A stretch of 6,799 nucleotides of DNA from Mariprofundaceae bacterium (GTDB lineage: Bacteria; Pseudomonadota; Zetaproteobacteria; Mariprofundales; Mariprofundaceae), in assembly GCA_027018975.1 (NCBI GenBank), contig JALUXN010000283.1, forward strand, positions 1-6,799. The letters run 5' to 3'. The stretch's first letter is position 1, and each line of letters starts with the position of its first letter. The position numbers and the translations under genes were made by a program. The notes below the pieces were generated by a model, which was given only the letters and a program-made list of their open reading frames with translations, ran no database searches and was not told the origin of the DNA. Of the stretch, positions 5,008-6,799 are shown piece after piece.

Positions 5008-5990
5008 GGGGCAGTAGAGGGTGGCTCGGTTTCGTCACTATCGGGGGTGTTGAATTCGATAAAGATGTGCTTGGTCTCCGGCGCAACACGGCTGACCTGA
5101 TGCTCCAGGAGTTTGCGGATATCGTTGAGCTTGTGCATAAAGCGGATGGCGCGCCGGATCTCTTCGGGCGACATATCTGAAAAGATCGCCTCTTCGCGCA
5201 GCTCTACCTCGGCCATCAGCAGGGTATCTTCGGGTGAAAGGACAATGCTGTTGACGCGCTGCACATGCTGCACCTGATCGTCCTCCGACCATAATGCATG
5301 GGCGATACGATCGACCTCCTCATTGGAGTGGTTGAGCAGATATTTGCGATTGATGGAGGCGAGGAAAAAAGCCAACCCGCCCATCAATAGGCCGATACAG
5401 ATGGCGGCGATGCCGTCGAATATCGCCGAGCCGGTGATCGCCGAAATGCTCATGCCGAGCAGCGCCAGCATCAGACCGAGCAAGGCAGCGGAGTCCTCAA
5501 TCAGGACAGCGAGCGTGGTCGGATCGCGCGTCTCCACGAAATAGGTGCGCAGCGATTTGCCCGCCTGTCGGCTCTGCTGGCGGAATTCGCCCATAGCGAC
5601 GAGGAATGAATACCCTTCGGCGAGAAACGCAACGCCAATAATCAGGAACGGAATCCACGATAGCTCCGGCTGATGGTCGCTATGCAGCTGCTCGATGGCG
5701 TGCATGATGGTGTAGGCACAGCCGAGGAAAAAGATAGTGATGGCCGAGATCAGGTTCCAGAAATAGCGCTCCTGCCCATAGCCGAAATGGTGCTCTTCAT
5801 CGGCCTGTTTTGCTGAGCGGCGCAGGCCAAGATAGAGCAGTGACTGGTTGGCTGTATCGGCCAGCGAGTGTACTGCTTCAGCAAGTAGCGAGCTGGACCC
5901 GGAGAGGGCGAAGCCGATAAATTTAGCTGTGGTCACCAGCATATTGGCGGCTGCGGCGGTGATGACCGTCTTCATAGAACCGTGAGACAT
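5004..5990 (-). CDS. Cation diffusion facilitator transporter, ZnT9-like
   Basis: This 328-residue inner-membrane protein of the CDF family exports divalent cations such as Zn2+ by proton antiport. Six membrane spans fit, roughly at 8-30, 33-56, 77-100, 112-134, 160-183 and 189-211, followed by a cytoplasmic tail (about 220-315). The TM2 metal motif is HSLADTANQSLLYLGLR (41-57) with H41 and D45. TM5 reads VLIEDSAALLGL (162-173), so the usual HxxxD histidine is replaced (V162) and an E165-D166 pair is present, as in ZnT9/SLC30A9-type members. HHFGYGQERYFWNL (67-80) is also characteristic of that branch. The ATG at 5990 is preferred because AAGGAG lies at 6001-6006 and the longer in-frame start (6143) would overlap the upstream gene by 131 bases with a low-complexity, unrelated N-terminus. 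The metal transported cannot be read from sequence. Confidence 0.9.
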   Translation of the reverse strand: MSHGSMKTVITAAAANMLVTTAKFIGFALSGSSSLLAEAVHSLADTANQSLLYLGLRRSAKQADEEHHFGYGQERYFWNLISAITIFFLGCAYTIMHAIEQLHSDHQPELSWIPFLIIGVAFLAEGYSFLVAMGEFRQQSRQAGKSLRTYFVETRDPTTLAVLIEDSAALLGLMLALLGMSISAITGSAIFDGIAAICIGLLMGGLAFFLASINRKYLLNHSNEEVDRIAHALWSEDDQVQHVQRVNSIVLSPEDTLLMAEVELREEAIFSDMSPEEIRRAIRFMHKLNDIRKLLEHQVSRVAPETKHIFIEFNTPDSDETEPPSTAP

Positions 5991-6000
5991 GGGTGTGTTG

Positions 6001-6006
6001 CTCCTT
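6001..6006 (-). promoter_or_regulatory. Ribosome binding site of the CDF transporter gene
   Basis: AAGGAG on the minus strand lies ten bases ahead of the ATG at 5990, in the 22-base gap after the COG1058 gene. It decides the start in favour of 5990 rather than the longer frame. Confidence 0.65.
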
Positions 6007-6012
6007 GTTTGA

Positions 6013-6729
6013 CTACAGCTGACGCAGCATCGCCTCAACCTGCTCGATGGCCTGTTGCAGGTGGGCGGGGTGTTGGCTGGAGAGGCAGATTTTGCCGTCG
6101 GGATTGGGGCCGCAGTGAGCGGGGTAGGAGCCGATCTCGACATCGTCGAACTGCTGCTGGATGGCGGTTAGCGCTGCGGCGAACTGGCTCTCGGCCAGAT
6201 GCACTTCGATCTCGTGGCGCTGGTAGGGGGTATCGCCGAAATCGTCGAGGATCGAAGCGAGTTGCGAGGCGAAAATATCGGGCACGCCGGCCAGCACATA
6301 GACATTGTCGATACGGATGCCGGGGGCGATGGTTTTTTCGCAGCGGATGAGCGTGGAGCCGGCCGGCACACGGGTCATGCGCATGCGTCCGTCATTCATG
6401 CCATCCTCTCCATAATAATCGACCATCGCTTTGACGATGAACTTGTGCTCGATCACGCCGACACCGAAGGCATCAGCGACCGCTTGCATGGTGATGTCGT
6501 CATGGGTCGGACCGATGCCGCCGGAGGTGATCACCGCATCGTAGGCTGCTCTTAGACGGTTCAGCGTCTGGACGATGCTATCGTGCTCGTCGGGAATGAT
6601 GGCGATTTCGGCCAGCTTGCAGCCGCGCGCAAACATCTCCTGCGCGGCGAGATAGGCGTTGGCTTCGCGGGTGCGCCCGGAGAGCACCTCGTTGCCGATG
6701 ACCAGTATGGCCGCCGTCAAATGTGGCAA
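6013..6729 (-). CDS. Stand-alone CinA N-terminal / molybdopterin-binding (MoCF-fold) domain protein
   Basis: This 238-residue protein belongs to COG1058, the N-terminal part of CinA. The MoCF-like fold is marked by VIGNEVLSGRTREANAYLA (10-28), IIPDE (44-48) and VITSGGIGPTHDDITMQAVADAFG (66-89), the conserved anion-binding loop. Residues after about 170 form the usual COG1058 extension. The nicotinamide-nucleotide amidase (PncC/CinA C-terminal) domain is absent; the stop falls where that domain would start. Full CinA proteins can hydrolyse ADP-ribose through this domain; whether this short form does so is inference, and a link to competence should not be assumed. The start is TTG at 6729, supported by GGGAG at 6736-6740 six bases upstream; a second TTG lies three codons later. 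It is 22 bases upstream of the CDF gene and likely in its operon. Confidence 0.88.
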   Translation of the reverse strand: MPHLTAAILVIGNEVLSGRTREANAYLAAQEMFARGCKLAEIAIIPDEHDSIVQTLNRLRAAYDAVITSGGIGPTHDDITMQAVADAFGVGVIEHKFIVKAMVDYYGEDGMNDGRMRMTRVPAGSTLIRCEKTIAPGIRIDNVYVLAGVPDIFASQLASILDDFGDTPYQRHEIEVHLAESQFAAALTAIQQQFDDVEIGSYPAHCGPNPDGKICLSSQHPAHLQQAIEQVEAMLRQL

Positions 6730-6799
6730 CAGGTGCTCCCTGTGCAGGCTGCCGGTTGCATCAAAATAACCGCATCAACCGAGCGCATCAAACCGACTG

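Noticed and set aside
5991..6143. Extended N-terminus of the CDF transporter starting at 6143
   Set aside because: It would overlap the COG1058 gene by 131 bases and is low-complexity Pro/Ser/Thr/Arg; the ATG at 5990 has an AAGGAG site and starts at a normal family position.
6717..6799. Minus-strand frame open from the right edge, ending VGLM...CCHI at 6717
   Set aside because: Only 26 codons with no recognisable motif and no start signal. The other two frames stop at 6788 and 6775, so an upstream gene could end in any of them. Not enough to call.

Overview
The window is typical chromosomal DNA of a GC-rich Gram-negative bacterium, most likely a proteobacterium. The supporting evidence is a short class I ketol-acid reductoisomerase, an RluE-type 23S rRNA pseudouridine synthase, and tightly packed operons with ATGA/TGATG overlaps. 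No marker allows a firmer placement. There is no CRISPR array, tRNA, rRNA, transposase or phage gene.

Left block (about 1-3013, all leftward): a cobalamin (B12) biosynthesis operon. In transcription order it holds a flippase-like multi-pass membrane protein (LPG_synthase_TM/UPF0104 type), the precorrin-2/cobalt-factor II C20-methyltransferase (CobI/CbiL), CbiG N-terminal plus middle domains, CbiG C-terminal domain (CobE-like) as a separate reading frame, and the first codons of another gene running off the left edge. Junctions are TGATG, ATGA and GTGA overlaps, so the first four genes look translationally coupled. CbiG points to the early-cobalt (anaerobic-type) ring-contraction route. A 69-bp double-hairpin repeat separates the CbiG C-terminal gene from the edge gene.

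Middle (3014-4298): ilvC, rightward and apparently monocistronic, with a good ribosome binding site and a strong intrinsic terminator. Its roughly 200-bp upstream region, shared with the divergent B12 operon, holds a nested inverted repeat (possible two-tier hairpin) and a 16-bp palindrome bracketed exactly by two GCACAGTT direct repeats.

Convergent spacer (4299-4425): a G-rich 15-bp tandem duplication, then a second 75-bp copy of the double-hairpin repeat, ending 7 bp from the rluE stop codon. The two copies show a compensatory base-pair change in one stem.

Right block (4426-6729, leftward): a stand-alone COG1058 (CinA N-terminal/MoCF-fold) protein, a ZnT9-like cation diffusion facilitator, and an RluE-like pseudouridine synthase, probably one transcript.

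The genes are individually known families. The least explained features are the repeat pair, the architecture of the ilvC upstream region, the split CbiG, and the membrane protein coupled to B12 synthesis. I did not find a clearly new multi-gene system.
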